DNA of 8,730 bases from Actinomycetota bacterium (GCA_009927375.1 RFNE01000151.1:1-8730); one strand, 5' to 3'; positions 1 through 7,610 are shown, numbered from the stretch's first letter. Made by a program: numbers and translations. Notes: generated from the letters alone by a model not told the origin.

Positions 1-120
1 GGTCTGTCCAACGACGACCTCGACACACGCTACGAAACCGTGTGCGACCCACGTCTGAACGCTCGCCAGTCTCTCGACCTCGCATTCCGCGTCGCAGAAC
101 TGATCCGCAGCAAGAATTGA
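1..120 (+). CDS. aroG: Class II 3-deoxy-7-phosphoheptulonate (DAHP) synthase, C-terminal end (partial)
   Basis: Only the last 39 codons are present, in frame 1, ending in TGA at 118-120. The residues carry the conserved tail of class II DAHP synthases (plant and mycobacterial AroG type): RYETVCDPRLNARQSLDLAF followed by VAELIRSKN. From memory, the Mycobacterium tuberculosis AroG tail has a closely similar RYE..CDPRLN..QSLELAFLVAE pattern. The enzyme condenses phosphoenolpyruvate with erythrose 4-phosphate, the first step of the shikimate pathway, in the cytoplasm. The family is usually about 450-470 residues, so some 90% lies upstream of the window. The next gene starts 3 nt after this stop. 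Identification rests on the tail motif only, but that motif is distinctive. Confidence 0.82.
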   Translation, partial: GLSNDDLDTRYETVCDPRLNARQSLDLAFRVAELIRSKN

Positions 121-123
121 TCC

Positions 124-951
124 GTGGCTTCCACGGACCTCGCGGCCTTCGACCTCGTTGCGTCGTGGCCAGTCGAGCGAGTCGCCGTCGGCGCCATCGA
201 CAGGAACGGCGACATCCATCTCTCGGGTGATCGCGGCACGTTCCGCATCGCGTCGGTGAGCAAGGTCATGACCGCGTGGGCGACGCTGATTGCCGTCGAA
301 GACGGCTCGGTGTCACTCGACGACCCCGTCGGAGATGCTGGTTGCACCCTTCGCCACCTCCTCGCCCACACCGGTGGCTACGGCTTCGACACCCGCGAGG
401 CGATCGTCTCGCCCGGCAAGAAACGGATCTATTCGAACACTGGATACGACATGATCGGAGCGCACGTCGCCGAACGCGTCGAGATGGACTTCGACGAGTA
501 CCTCGCCGAGGCCGTCTTTGCCCCACTTGGAATGGAAGGCGCAGATCTGCTCGGTTCACCGGCCAAGGACGTGCACTGCACGATCGAGGACCTCGCTGCG
601 TTCGTCGATGAATTGCGAACGCCACAGCTGATCGCTCCGGCGACCGCACTCGAGGCGACGACGAATCAGTTCGGCGACGTCGAGGGGGTCGTCCCCGGAC
701 TCGGCAAGTTCTCGCCGTGCAACTGGGGACTTGGCCCAGAGATTCGCGGCCACAAGTGGCCGCACTGGACTGGGTCCCGCAACTCCTCATCCACCTTCGG
801 GCACTTCGGTGGCTCGGGCACCTTCATGTGGGTCGACCCGGTCGCACACGTCGCGGCATTTTCGCTCGCCAATCGCGAGTTCGACGAGTGGGCGATGGAG
901 TATTGGCCCGCGTTCTCCGATGCGATCCTCGCGGAGCTCGGACGCAACTAG
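124..951 (+). CDS. Beta-lactamase-related serine hydrolase (class C / esterase-like)
   Basis: 275 residues from a GTG start. All three active-site elements of the class C beta-lactamase/DD-peptidase/EstB fold are visible. SxxK is S44-V-S-K47 in RIASVSKVMT, with S44 the expected nucleophile. YxN is Y103-S-N105 in RIYSNTGYD. The third motif is H227-F-G229 in FGHFGGSGTF. The supporting HLLAHTGG segment (78-85) is typical of the family. No signal peptide or membrane segment is seen, so the protein is probably cytoplasmic and more likely an esterase, amidase or peptidase than a secreted resistance enzyme. It is shorter than classical AmpC (about 360). The start lies 3 nt after the DAHP synthase stop without a clear Shine-Dalgarno, suggesting translational coupling. 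The next gene begins directly after its TAG. The substrate cannot be inferred. Confidence 0.88.
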   Translation: MASTDLAAFDLVASWPVERVAVGAIDRNGDIHLSGDRGTFRIASVSKVMTAWATLIAVEDGSVSLDDPVGDAGCTLRHLLAHTGGYGFDTREAIVSPGKKRIYSNTGYDMIGAHVAERVEMDFDEYLAEAVFAPLGMEGADLLGSPAKDVHCTIEDLAAFVDELRTPQLIAPATALEATTNQFGDVEGVVPGLGKFSPCNWGLGPEIRGHKWPHWTGSRNSSSTFGHFGGSGTFMWVDPVAHVAAFSLANREFDEWAMEYWPAFSDAILAELGRN

Positions 952-2115
952 ATGAACATCGAACGCAACCATCGTGCGGACGCGACTCTGCTCATGTTCT
1001 GCTCGTTCGGCACGGCGACGTCGAACAGTTTGATCTTCGCCGCCATCGGCGACCTCCAGGACAAGTACGGATTTTCGTCGGCCGGGCTCGGTGCGATAGC
1101 CGGCATGGGGTTCTTCTCCGGACTCATGGTGCAGATGTTCATCGCCCCGCTCGGCGACCGCGGACACTCCAAGCGCCTGATCATGGCCGGACTCCTCCTC
1201 GGTGCAGTTGGTTCGCTGTTGTTTGCAACCGGATCGAACCTGGCGACGTTCGTCGTCGCGCGCGGCATCATTGGCAGTGCGTTCGGCTTCGTCTTCCCCG
1301 CCGTACGTGCGCTCATCGCCCACGTCGATCCCGAGCGCCGCGGTGAACGACTCGGACGTCTCGGCGCGGTCGAACTCCTCGGCTTCGTTGCAGGCCCACT
1401 CATCGGTGGATTCCTAATCGATCCCGTCGGACTCGGAGAGACCTTCGCGCTCTTCGGAGCGCTGAACCTCGTCACGCTCGCGGTCATCGCGCGTCGAAGC
1501 TTCCCCAGACTTCCTTCGACCGAGGCGAGCCAGCGGCTGAGCTTCACGCTCTTACGCGAACCAAAGGTGCGGGTGGCGGTGTTGTTGTTCATGGCCACGC
1601 AGGCACCGATTGGTGTCTTTGACGCGCTGTGGGATCGGTACCTCACCGACCTCGGTGGCACCAACACGACCGTCGGGTTGTCGTTCGCGCTCTTCGGGCT
1701 TCCCTACATCGCGCTCGCGTCGCGCGCGGGACGATTCGCCGACAAGCGAAATCCGGTGAAGCTCGCGATGGCCGCACTCGTCATCGTGTCGCCGTTCCTC
1801 GCACTGTATGGACTCGTCGAAGTGTTGTGGTTCGTCGTCTGGCTCAACTTCGCCGAAGGCATCGTGCAGGCGATGACGTACCCGGCGGTCAATGCAACGA
1901 TTGCGAATTCCGCCCCGCACGGACGCGCGGCTGCCGTACAGGGACTTGCGGGAGCATCGGGGCTGCTCGTCGCGCTGACCATGTCGGTGGCGATGCCACC
2001 CGTCTACGGCGCGTTCGGTTCGGGCGCGACGTTCACGATCGTGGCATTGCTGATGCTGACGTGCACTGGACTCGCTGCCCTACAGCACCGTCACGTCACG
2101 ACCAACACTGCATAA
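952..2115 (+). CDS. MFS transporter, drug:proton antiporter-like
   Basis: 387 residues with about 12 hydrophobic segments in two halves, a normal size for a 12-TM major facilitator. The loop between TM2 and TM3 carries motif A in the form APLGDRGHSKRL (about 65-76), with a degenerate repeat in the second half (ASRAGRFADKRNPVK, about 256-270). TM4 has the VARGIIGSAFGFVFPAVRA pattern. TM5 has an antiporter-type motif C, GFVAGPLIGGFL (144-155), which is typical of drug:H+ antiporter families. The ATG follows the preceding TAG with no intervening base, so translation is probably coupled to the serine hydrolase and the two are co-transcribed. It likely exports a small molecule at the inner membrane. 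The substrate is unknown, and a link to the hydrolase upstream is only suggested by the packing. Confidence 0.88.
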   Translation: MNIERNHRADATLLMFCSFGTATSNSLIFAAIGDLQDKYGFSSAGLGAIAGMGFFSGLMVQMFIAPLGDRGHSKRLIMAGLLLGAVGSLLFATGSNLATFVVARGIIGSAFGFVFPAVRALIAHVDPERRGERLGRLGAVELLGFVAGPLIGGFLIDPVGLGETFALFGALNLVTLAVIARRSFPRLPSTEASQRLSFTLLREPKVRVAVLLFMATQAPIGVFDALWDRYLTDLGGTNTTVGLSFALFGLPYIALASRAGRFADKRNPVKLAMAALVIVSPFLALYGLVEVLWFVVWLNFAEGIVQAMTYPAVNATIANSAPHGRAAAVQGLAGASGLLVALTMSVAMPPVYGAFGSGATFTIVALLMLTCTGLAALQHRHVTTNTA

Positions 2116-2146
2116 GACCGCGCCCTCGCGATCGAAACAGCGTTCC

Positions 2147-2152
2147 TAGACT
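2147..2152 (+). promoter_or_regulatory. Probable -10 element (TAGACT) of a leaderless promoter
   Basis: The 43-bp gap between the MFS gene and the dioxygenase contains TAGACT, a TANNNT-type -10 ending 6 nt before the ATG at 2159. Transcription from it would start at or next to the A of ATG, giving a leaderless mRNA, which is common in actinobacteria. No Shine-Dalgarno precedes this ATG, in agreement. No convincing TTGNNN -35 lies 16-18 bp upstream. The same -10-to-start spacing recurs at 5520-5532. Confidence 0.45.
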
Positions 2153-2158
2153 GAATAC

Positions 2159-3039
2159 ATGAGTATCGGACAGCGTCCAGTCCTTGCTCACTTCGATGCG
2201 CGCACCGACTCATTCGACAGCATCTGGGAGGCGTTCTCGCGCGACGGGGCGGCGATCGTCCACCACATGCTGGAACCGAGACGCTTGCTCGACTGCGCGA
2301 AGAGCTCGCCGCGACGACACGCTCGACGTCCGCCGGCACCAAGTCGACGGACTCCATGGTGCAGAAGTTCTGGGGCTCCCAGACCAAGCGCTTTACGCGA
2401 CTCGCATCACGTTCAAAGACCTTCCGCGACGACGTCCTCGTCCATCCGATCCTGCGACAGGTTGCCGACCGTGAAATCCTTCCCCACTGTGCGGCGTATT
2501 GGATGAACACTGGCCAAGTGATGGTCATCGGACCGGGGCAGTCTGCGCAATGGCTGCATCGCGACGCCGACAACTGGCCACTCGTCCTTGGACCACATGA
2601 GCGACCCGTCACGGTCTCGTGCATGTTCGCACTCACCGAGTTCACCGCCGAAGCGGGAGCAACGAGAGTGGTTCCGGGCAGTCACCGTTGGGACGACTTC
2701 AGCCGCGTGCCAAACCCCGACGAAGTCATCCAAGCAGTCATGCCAGCGGGAAGCGCATTGATCTATTCAGGGACGGTGCTCCATGGCGGTGGCGAGAACA
2801 CCACCGCAGACTTGTGGCGCGAAGGCATGCACCTGTCGTATCTCGTCGGTTGGTTGACACCAGAGGAAGCGGGCTGCCTCGGAATGTCGGAGGAAGTCGC
2901 GCGCACACTCAGGCCGCTCCAGCAACAACTGCTCGGCTGGCGTTGCTACGACGGTGACATGGCGGCGGCTCGACTGTGGACGCTCGATTACGAGGACATC
3001 CCCGTTGCACTCGACTGGAACAAGGAGGCATCGTCATGA
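2159..3039 (+). CDS. Phytanoyl-CoA dioxygenase (PhyH) family Fe(II)/2OG oxygenase, interrupted by a one-base frameshift
   Basis: The reading frame from ATG 2159 gives 40 residues ending HHMLEP and then turns to nonsense. The frame that overlaps it by one base at 2278 continues ETLARLREELAATTR and runs to TGA at 3037-3039. Joined, this is a 293-residue protein of normal PhyH-family length. The facial triad is visible: H134-x-D136 in WLHRDADNW and the distal H209 in VLHGGGENT, with R221 (WREGMHLSY) as the likely 2-oxoglutarate-binding arginine. GATRVVPGSHRW and LSYLVGWLTPEE are typical of bacterial PhyH proteins. These enzymes hydroxylate small or acyl substrates using O2 and 2-oxoglutarate in the cytoplasm. 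The stop overlaps the Rieske gene start (ATGA), so the two form an operon. The break is repaired by reading CCC for CC at 2276-2277 (GAACCCGAG). No slippery heptamer is seen, so an assembly error is the most likely cause and a true pseudogene is second. An internal start at ATG 2356 would lose 66 residues but keep the active site. Confidence 0.87.
3022..3028 (+). promoter_or_regulatory. Strong Shine-Dalgarno for the Rieske oxygenase gene
   Basis: AAGGAGG sits 7 nt before ATG 3036, inside the end of the upstream dioxygenase gene. It is the best ribosome binding site in the window and decides the start of the Rieske gene over an in-frame ATG at 2976, which has no such site and would add 20 residues with no family resemblance. 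Confidence 0.85.
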
Positions 3040-4130
3040 CGACGAGCGACATCCGCGGGTTACGCACGAGTTTCACACGCGAGGAATACGTCTCCGACGA
3101 GCACTTCGCCCGCGAGATGGAGAGCGTCTACGGCTCGACCTGGTGCTTCGCAGGACTCAGCCAGGAGTTGACTCACGTCGGCGATCGACTCGTTGCCGAG
3201 GTCGGAAGCGAGAGCATCCTCATCGTGCGCAATCGCGAAGGGGAACTCCGCGCCTACTACAACGTGTGCCAGCACCGCGGTTCGCAGCTGTGCGACGAGA
3301 GCGGATCCGGCCATGGCGCGGCCATCACCTGCCCGTATCACGCGTGGAGTTACTCACTCGACGGCAAGCTCGTCTCGGCGATCCACCACGCCAAAGAGGA
3401 CTTCGACCGCGAATGCATCGCGCTCACGAGCGTGCGGGTGGACGAGTGGCAGGGTTGCATCTTCGTGTGTCTGAGCGAGACCGCGCCATCACTCATCGAC
3501 TCCCTCGAACACCTCTACTCGGCGCCGCGATCCCTCGAACGTTTCGACCTCGGCTCCCTCGTGCGAGCTCACCACACGGTGGACGAAGCACAGTGCAATT
3601 GGAAGGTGCTCGCGGAGAACTACTCCGAGTGTCTGCACTGCTCCGTCGTCCATCCCGAGTTCTGCGACCTCGTACCCGTGTACAAGACGGGCCGCACGAT
3701 CGAAAGCGACCGCGAGGACTGGGCCGCACGGCTGAAGACCGGTGCATCGGCGATCTCTTTCGATGCCACCTCGTCGCTCCCGATGATTCCAGGCATGACC
3801 GAACCGCTCGTCTACGGCGCGTTCGTGTATCCCAACATGCTGATCGACGTGATGCCCACCTGTGTGGCCCTCACCCGCTACGTCCCGCGCTCGGCGTCGC
3901 ACACCACCGTGCACACCGACTATCTCTTCCCCAAGGAAACACTCGAGGACCCGTCGGTCGACCTCACGCCGACGCTGTCGTTCAATGACCTCGTGAACCA
4001 GCAGGACATCGCTGTCTCCGAGCGCGTTCAGCGGGGCGTCAGCTCAAAATCGTTCGTTCGCGCCCACCACACCGGCATGGAGAAGTACGCGCAACAGTTC
4101 GTCAAGCGCTATCGCACCGACGTCAACTAG
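3036..4130 (+). CDS. Rieske [2Fe-2S] non-heme iron oxygenase, alpha subunit (ring-hydroxylating / amine-demethylating type)
   Basis: 364 residues from ATG 3036. The N-terminal Rieske domain has C78-x-H80 (CQHRGS) and C99-x2-H102 (CPYHAW), the full cluster ligand set with normal spacing. The catalytic domain has E194-N-Y-S-E198-C-L-H201 and H206-P, giving H201 and H206 as iron ligands. D324 in NQQDIAVSERVQRG is the probable carboxylate ligand. Bridging position 198 is Glu rather than the Asp of naphthalene dioxygenase. Together with the VQRGV segment this recalls oxygenases that attack quaternary amines (carnitine CntA, glycine betaine GbcA, stachydrine demethylase), but specificity is not proven. 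Such enzymes need a flavin/ferredoxin reductase, and none is encoded here. The start codon overlaps the PhyH stop (ATGA). The 3' end overlaps the convergent aminotransferase by 8 bp. Confidence 0.93.
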   Translation: MTTSDIRGLRTSFTREEYVSDEHFAREMESVYGSTWCFAGLSQELTHVGDRLVAEVGSESILIVRNREGELRAYYNVCQHRGSQLCDESGSGHGAAITCPYHAWSYSLDGKLVSAIHHAKEDFDRECIALTSVRVDEWQGCIFVCLSETAPSLIDSLEHLYSAPRSLERFDLGSLVRAHHTVDEAQCNWKVLAENYSECLHCSVVHPEFCDLVPVYKTGRTIESDREDWAARLKTGASAISFDATSSLPMIPGMTEPLVYGAFVYPNMLIDVMPTCVALTRYVPRSASHTTVHTDYLFPKETLEDPSVDLTPTLSFNDLVNQQDIAVSERVQRGVSSKSFVRAHHTGMEKYAQQFVKRYRTDVN

Positions 4131-4133
4131 TTG
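4123..4133. other. Convergent stop-codon overlap with a 10-bp palindrome
   Basis: The Rieske gene ends in TAG at 4128-4130 and the minus-strand aminotransferase ends in TGA (complement of 4123-4125), so the coding regions overlap by 8 bp. The overlap lies on the perfect palindrome CAACTAGTTG (4124-4133). There is no T-run and no strong hairpin, so no intrinsic terminator can be called between these converging genes. Confidence 0.7.
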
Positions 4134-5513
4134 TAGCTACCGACGGCGAAGTCGGCCGAGTGCGATCGCTGACTTCGGCGAGCGCCCGACCGAATCGATC
4201 CATGTTGTCGATCCATTGGTCGGCATGCGTGCGATCATGAGCAACCGACATCGTGATCGACTCGCTCTTTCCCCACGGTGGGAGGAACACCCCGCCGTTG
4301 AACTGGGTGAGGAAGTGCAGGTGCGACACGGCGGTGTTGAAGCCGAGGAACTGGCGATAGTTCTTCGCAATCTCACCGCTGAACACGACGCAGACCTTGA
4401 ACCCGTAGTGATGGCCATATGCCGCATGTCCGTGTGAGCGGAGCACCTCGAGTGATTGCTGCAAGACGTACGAGCCGACGTCGTCGGCGTGCGCGTATGC
4501 CTCTTCGGTGAGCACTTCGGTGAGCGTCGCCACCGCAGCTGCCATCGTCATTGGATTGCCATTGAACGTGCCGATCTGGTTGTAGCGCCCGTCCTCGATG
4601 AGAGCCATCACCTCTTCGGTTCCACCGATCGCCCCACACGGCACGCCACCGCCGAGAGCCTTGGCGAGACACACGAGATCGGGCGTGACGCCGAAGAGCC
4701 GCGTTGCGCCACCGCGATGCACGACGAGACCGGTCTTCACTTCATCGAAGGTGAGCAACGCCCCGTGACGATGCACGATGTCGCGGACTCCCTCGAGATA
4801 ACCGGTTCGGGAACGATGATGCCCGCGTTCATCATCATCGGCTCCATGATCATTCCCGCGATCTGACCTGGATGTTCGGCAAACACCTGCTCGAGTGCCG
4901 CGAGGTCGTTGAACGGCACGATTCGCACGAGATCGGCCACCGCCTGCGGCACTCCCTCACCGGGCGTACGAGTCGGATTGTGCGCGGGGCCGAGCTGATC
5001 GACCGAGCGGAAGATCGACACGAGCACGGAGTCGTGATGGCCGTTGTAGCCACCCTCGATCTTGACGATGAGATCACGACCGGTCGCCGCGCGCATGAGG
5101 TGGATTGCATCCATCGTGGCCTCAGAGCCGGAGTTGTTGAAGCGCCACTTCGGAAGTCCGAATCGCTGCGCGAGCAGTTCAGCCACCGTGACGATGTCGG
5201 GTGACGGCTGCGCGAAGTGCGTTCCCTTGGTGACGCGATCCTGCACCGCCCGAACGATCGCGGGATTGGCATGACCGACGATGTTGGCGCCATACCCAGC
5301 GTGGAAGTCGATGTACTTGTTGCCGTCAACGTCCCAGACGTAGGCACCCTCGCCTCGTTCGACCCAGATCGGCACGGGTCGAGAACTCGCCCAACTGGAG
5401 GCGACGCCACCCGGGATGAATTCCGAGGCCCTGGCGTGGTGTTTCACGGATCCGGGAATTCGAGCGAGAAGTGCCGCCTCTTCGCTCGCGATTCGTTTGT
5501 CCAGTTCGTTCAC
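4123..5513 (-). CDS. Class III PLP-dependent aminotransferase, glutamate-1-semialdehyde aminomutase-like, interrupted by a one-base frameshift
   Basis: Two overlapping minus-strand frames join into a 463-residue fold-type I enzyme, a normal length. The N-terminal part (237 codons) reads from GTG 5513 and carries VWDVDGNKYIDF, NSGSEA (127-132, cofactor phosphate) and GGYNGHHD (154-161, as in HemL-type GGYHGHHD). The C-terminal part carries TFDEVKTG with D257 (pyridine nitrogen contact) and LAKALGGGVPCGAIGG with K285, the expected Schiff-base lysine. The break is at 4802-4803: reading CCC for CC (GGG on the coding strand) restores EPGYLEGVRDIVHRHG across it. No ATG occurs in the first 130 residues, so GTG 5513 is the likely start. 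Family members move or remove amino groups on amino acids, beta-amino acids or amines; this is unlikely to be the haem-pathway HemL itself given its setting. It is divergent from a polyamine-type importer and convergent with the oxygenase operon, suggesting an amine catabolic role (inference). Confidence 0.88.
5497..5502 (+). promoter_or_regulatory. Probable -35 element (TTGTCC) of the importer promoter
   Basis: TTGTCC lies 17 bp upstream of the TAAGGT -10 at 5520-5525, the ideal spacing for a housekeeping sigma factor. It sits inside the first codons of the divergent aminotransferase gene, so the importer promoter overlaps that gene. Only sequence match and spacing support it. Confidence 0.45.
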
Positions 5514-5519
5514 CAGGAA

Positions 5520-5526
5520 TAAGGTA
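5520..5526. promoter_or_regulatory. Overlapping, two-directional -10 element (TAAGGTA)
   Basis: The heptamer reads TAAGGT on the + strand (5520-5525), ending 6 nt before the importer ATG at 5532. It reads TACCTT on the - strand (5526-5521), ending 7 nt before the aminotransferase GTG at 5513. Both fit TANNNT, so one 7-bp element could melt for both divergent genes and give two leaderless or nearly leaderless transcripts. A good -35 is seen only for the + direction (5497-5502). Neither gene has a clear Shine-Dalgarno. Confidence 0.42.
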
Positions 5527-5531
5527 CACCC

Positions 5532-6724
5532 ATGCAACGACGCGACTTCCTTCGCACACTGCTGGCCACAACTGGAGGACTCGCGATTGCGCCAAGCGTG
5601 CTCGCCGCTTGCGGTTCCACGTCGAGTTCCAGTGGGGCACTCGTCATCGGTACTCCGCAGAACCCGGTCACACTCCCATCGACCGGCGAGGCAATCGCCG
5701 ATGGTCTCGCCAACGAAGGCGGGACGATGGAAATCCTCAACTGGGCCGATTACACCAATCCTGAAGTGATTGCGGACTTCGAAAAGGCCTTTGGCGTCAC
5801 GGTCAAGCAGACCATCTACGACAACGAAGATGCCGCCATCGCCAAACTGCGCAATGGCACGCTCAAGCCCGACTTGATCATCGGTTTCACGGATACCGCC
5901 CTTGCGCGCATCGTCGCCGGCGATCTCGTGCAACCGCTCAATCAGACCTACATCCCAAATCGGACGAACCTTCTGTCGGGGCTCCAGAATCCGTATTACG
6001 ACCAGGGCTCGCAATACACGATGGCCCAGTTCATCTATGGCAACGGCATCGGCTTCCGGTCGGACCGCGTCGATCCCGCACAGGTTGCCGCAGAGGGTTA
6101 CGACTCGATGTGGAACTCGTCCTACAAAGGCAAGCTCGCCGTCGTCGACTCCTACCGCGACACGATCTCGCTTGCACTCTTGCAAGCCGGTGTCACCGAT
6201 GTGAACACCTCCGATGCGGACGTGCTCGCGGCAGCACAAGAGAATCTCATTCGCCTGCGCGAGGCAACGAGCCCGAAGGTCGACATCGTGAGCTACACGG
6301 AGATTCCCGCGGGCAATCGCGACATCGCCTACATGTGGGGCGGAGATGCACTCGCGATGCCGTTCTTCCTCGCGGAGGGAACCTCGCCCGACGTGCTCGG
6401 CTTCTGGTACCCGAAGGACACGATCACCGCGAACGATTTCTTCTGCATCCCGAAGGCATCCGCCACGCCGGTCGCCGCGCACCAGTTCATCAACTACCTG
6501 CTCGACGTCGAGGTGGCGATCAAGAACCAGACCTACGTCGGTTACCAACCCGCCCTCACCGAGGTGACCGTCGAGGCGATGCTCTCCTCTGGCGGCATCG
6601 TCGAGAGCGTCGCCGATGCAGTCGTCACCCAAGAGCGATACGAAGCGGGCGCACGACTCGTCAGCCTCGAACCAGAAGTTGACGCCTGTGGAACGACGTG
6701 TGGACCACGTTCACCGCTGGCTAA
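5532..6724 (+). CDS. potD: Polyamine-type ABC transporter substrate-binding lipoprotein (PotD-like), with a one-base frameshift near the 3' end
   Basis: About 397 residues after repair. The N-terminus has a twin-arginine-like RRDFLRT (3-9), a hydrophobic stretch and the lipobox L24-A-A-C27, followed by a Ser-rich linker, so it is probably an exported lipoprotein anchored at C27. The mature part matches the PotD/PotF family: ILNWADYTNPEVIADFEKAFG (W71 and Y74 correspond to the ligand-stacking WxxY of PotD), YKGKLAVVDSYRDT (199-211), and YMWGGDAL with W269 and D272 at the amine-binding end. It presents a polyamine or related cationic amine to the permeases. After GTTGACGCC at 6678-6686 the open frame becomes Cys/Pro-rich. 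The other frame reads LWNDVWTTFTAG and stops at TAA 6722-6724, a typical PotD ending. Reading CCC for CC at 6685-6686 restores it. Without that base the gene reads through into potB as a false fusion. Confidence 0.88.
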
Positions 6725-6728
6725 TCCG

Positions 6729-7610
6729 ATGAGTTCGCGCAACCGACTCTGGGTTGCACTCACCGCGCCCGGCGTCGCCTGGCTCGCAGTCTTCTTCGCT
6801 CTCCCGTTCTACGCCGTTGCCTGCGTCGCATTCGGATCGATCGACCCGATCTTCCGCGACGCCGTTCCGCAATGGAATCCACTCAACTGGGACTTCACTC
6901 AGGCCTTGAATGTGCTGGACAGCATCGTCTCTGGCCCACTGCGCGGCGTCGTCACGCGCACCCTCGTCTACGTCGTGATCGCCATGGCGACATCGTTCGC
7001 ACTCGGCTTTCCGATCGCGTACTACCTCGCCCGGCACGCCGGCAAGCGACGCCTCATGCTCCTCACCCTCATCGTCTTGCCGTTTTGGGTCAATTATCTG
7101 ATGCGAATGTTGGCCTGGGTGAACTTGCTCAGCCCGAGCGGATTCGCCCAGCGAGCACTCTCGTTCTTCGGCATCAACTACAACTGGCTCGATGGCTCCC
7201 CGATCACCGTCATCCTCGGCCTCGTCTATGGGTACGTGCCGTTCCTGATCTTGCCGCTGTACGCAACCCTTGAGCGCATCGACTGGCGACTCGTGGATGC
7301 CGCACGTGACCTGGGCGCCACGTCTCGACAGGCCTTCCGCCTCGTCACCGTGCCGCTTGCCTCTGCGGGTCTCGTCGCGGCAGGCATCCTGATCGCTCTC
7401 CCGATGTTCGGTGACTACTACACGAACGACCTCCTCTCACGCTCGCCAAACACCGAGATGCTCGGCAATCAAATCGACTTCTACATCAACAACTCGAGCG
7501 AGCCCCAGAACGGCGCCGTGCTCGTGATGTTCCTCTCGGGAATGCTGCTCATCGGCCTGTCGTGGTACCTACGCAACACTGCGCGAATCGGACGCGAGCG
7601 GGTGCGGTGA
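6729..7610 (+). CDS. potB: Polyamine-type ABC transporter permease (PotB-like)
   Basis: 293 residues from ATG 6729, which lies 4 nt after the repaired potD stop. It is a normal length for PotB/PotH. A first TM segment (about 9-34) precedes a periplasmic loop, followed by about five more hydrophobic segments. The cytoplasmic EAA loop, which docks the ATPase, is VDAARDLGATSRQAFRLVTVPL (about 189-210) with the conserved Gly at 196. The RMLAWVNLLSPSGF and MFGDYYTNDLLS segments are characteristic of PotB-family proteins. In the sequence as given it is in frame with potD, so an automatic caller would report one 692-residue protein; the PotD-like tail and stop in the other frame argue against that. 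It pairs with the PotC-like permease, whose start overlaps its stop (TGATG). Confidence 0.92.
   Translation: MSSRNRLWVALTAPGVAWLAVFFALPFYAVACVAFGSIDPIFRDAVPQWNPLNWDFTQALNVLDSIVSGPLRGVVTRTLVYVVIAMATSFALGFPIAYYLARHAGKRRLMLLTLIVLPFWVNYLMRMLAWVNLLSPSGFAQRALSFFGINYNWLDGSPITVILGLVYGYVPFLILPLYATLERIDWRLVDAARDLGATSRQAFRLVTVPLASAGLVAAGILIALPMFGDYYTNDLLSRSPNTEMLGNQIDFYINNSSEPQNGAVLVMFLSGMLLIGLSWYLRNTARIGRERVR

Noticed and set aside
266..1323. Several open frames on both strands overlapping the hydrolase and MFS genes.
   Set aside because: They are Arg/Ser-rich shadow translations without motifs, overlapping genes with clear active-site or transporter signatures.
2270..2290. Programmed -1 frameshifting to make the PhyH protein.
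   Set aside because: The shift would be at CCGAG with no X XXY YYZ slippery heptamer and no clear downstream hairpin, and three other genes have the same kind of break. A missing base is simpler.
2976..3035. Earlier in-frame ATG at 2976 for the Rieske gene.
   Set aside because: The 20 extra residues lie inside the PhyH gene, have no family similarity and lack a ribosome binding site, whereas ATG 3036 has AAGGAGG at 7-nt spacing.
4138..4154. Inverted repeat CCGAC-GGCGAA-GTCGG after the Rieske stop as a terminator.
   Set aside because: The stem is only 5 bp, there is no T-run, and it lies inside the aminotransferase coding region.
4737..6632. Long 631-codon open frame on the minus strand spanning the aminotransferase N-terminus and all of potD.
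   Set aside because: Only the part from GTG 5513 downstream has family motifs. The first roughly 370 codons are antisense to a clear PotD gene and show no recognisable domain, a common effect in GC-rich DNA rich in TCG/CGA.
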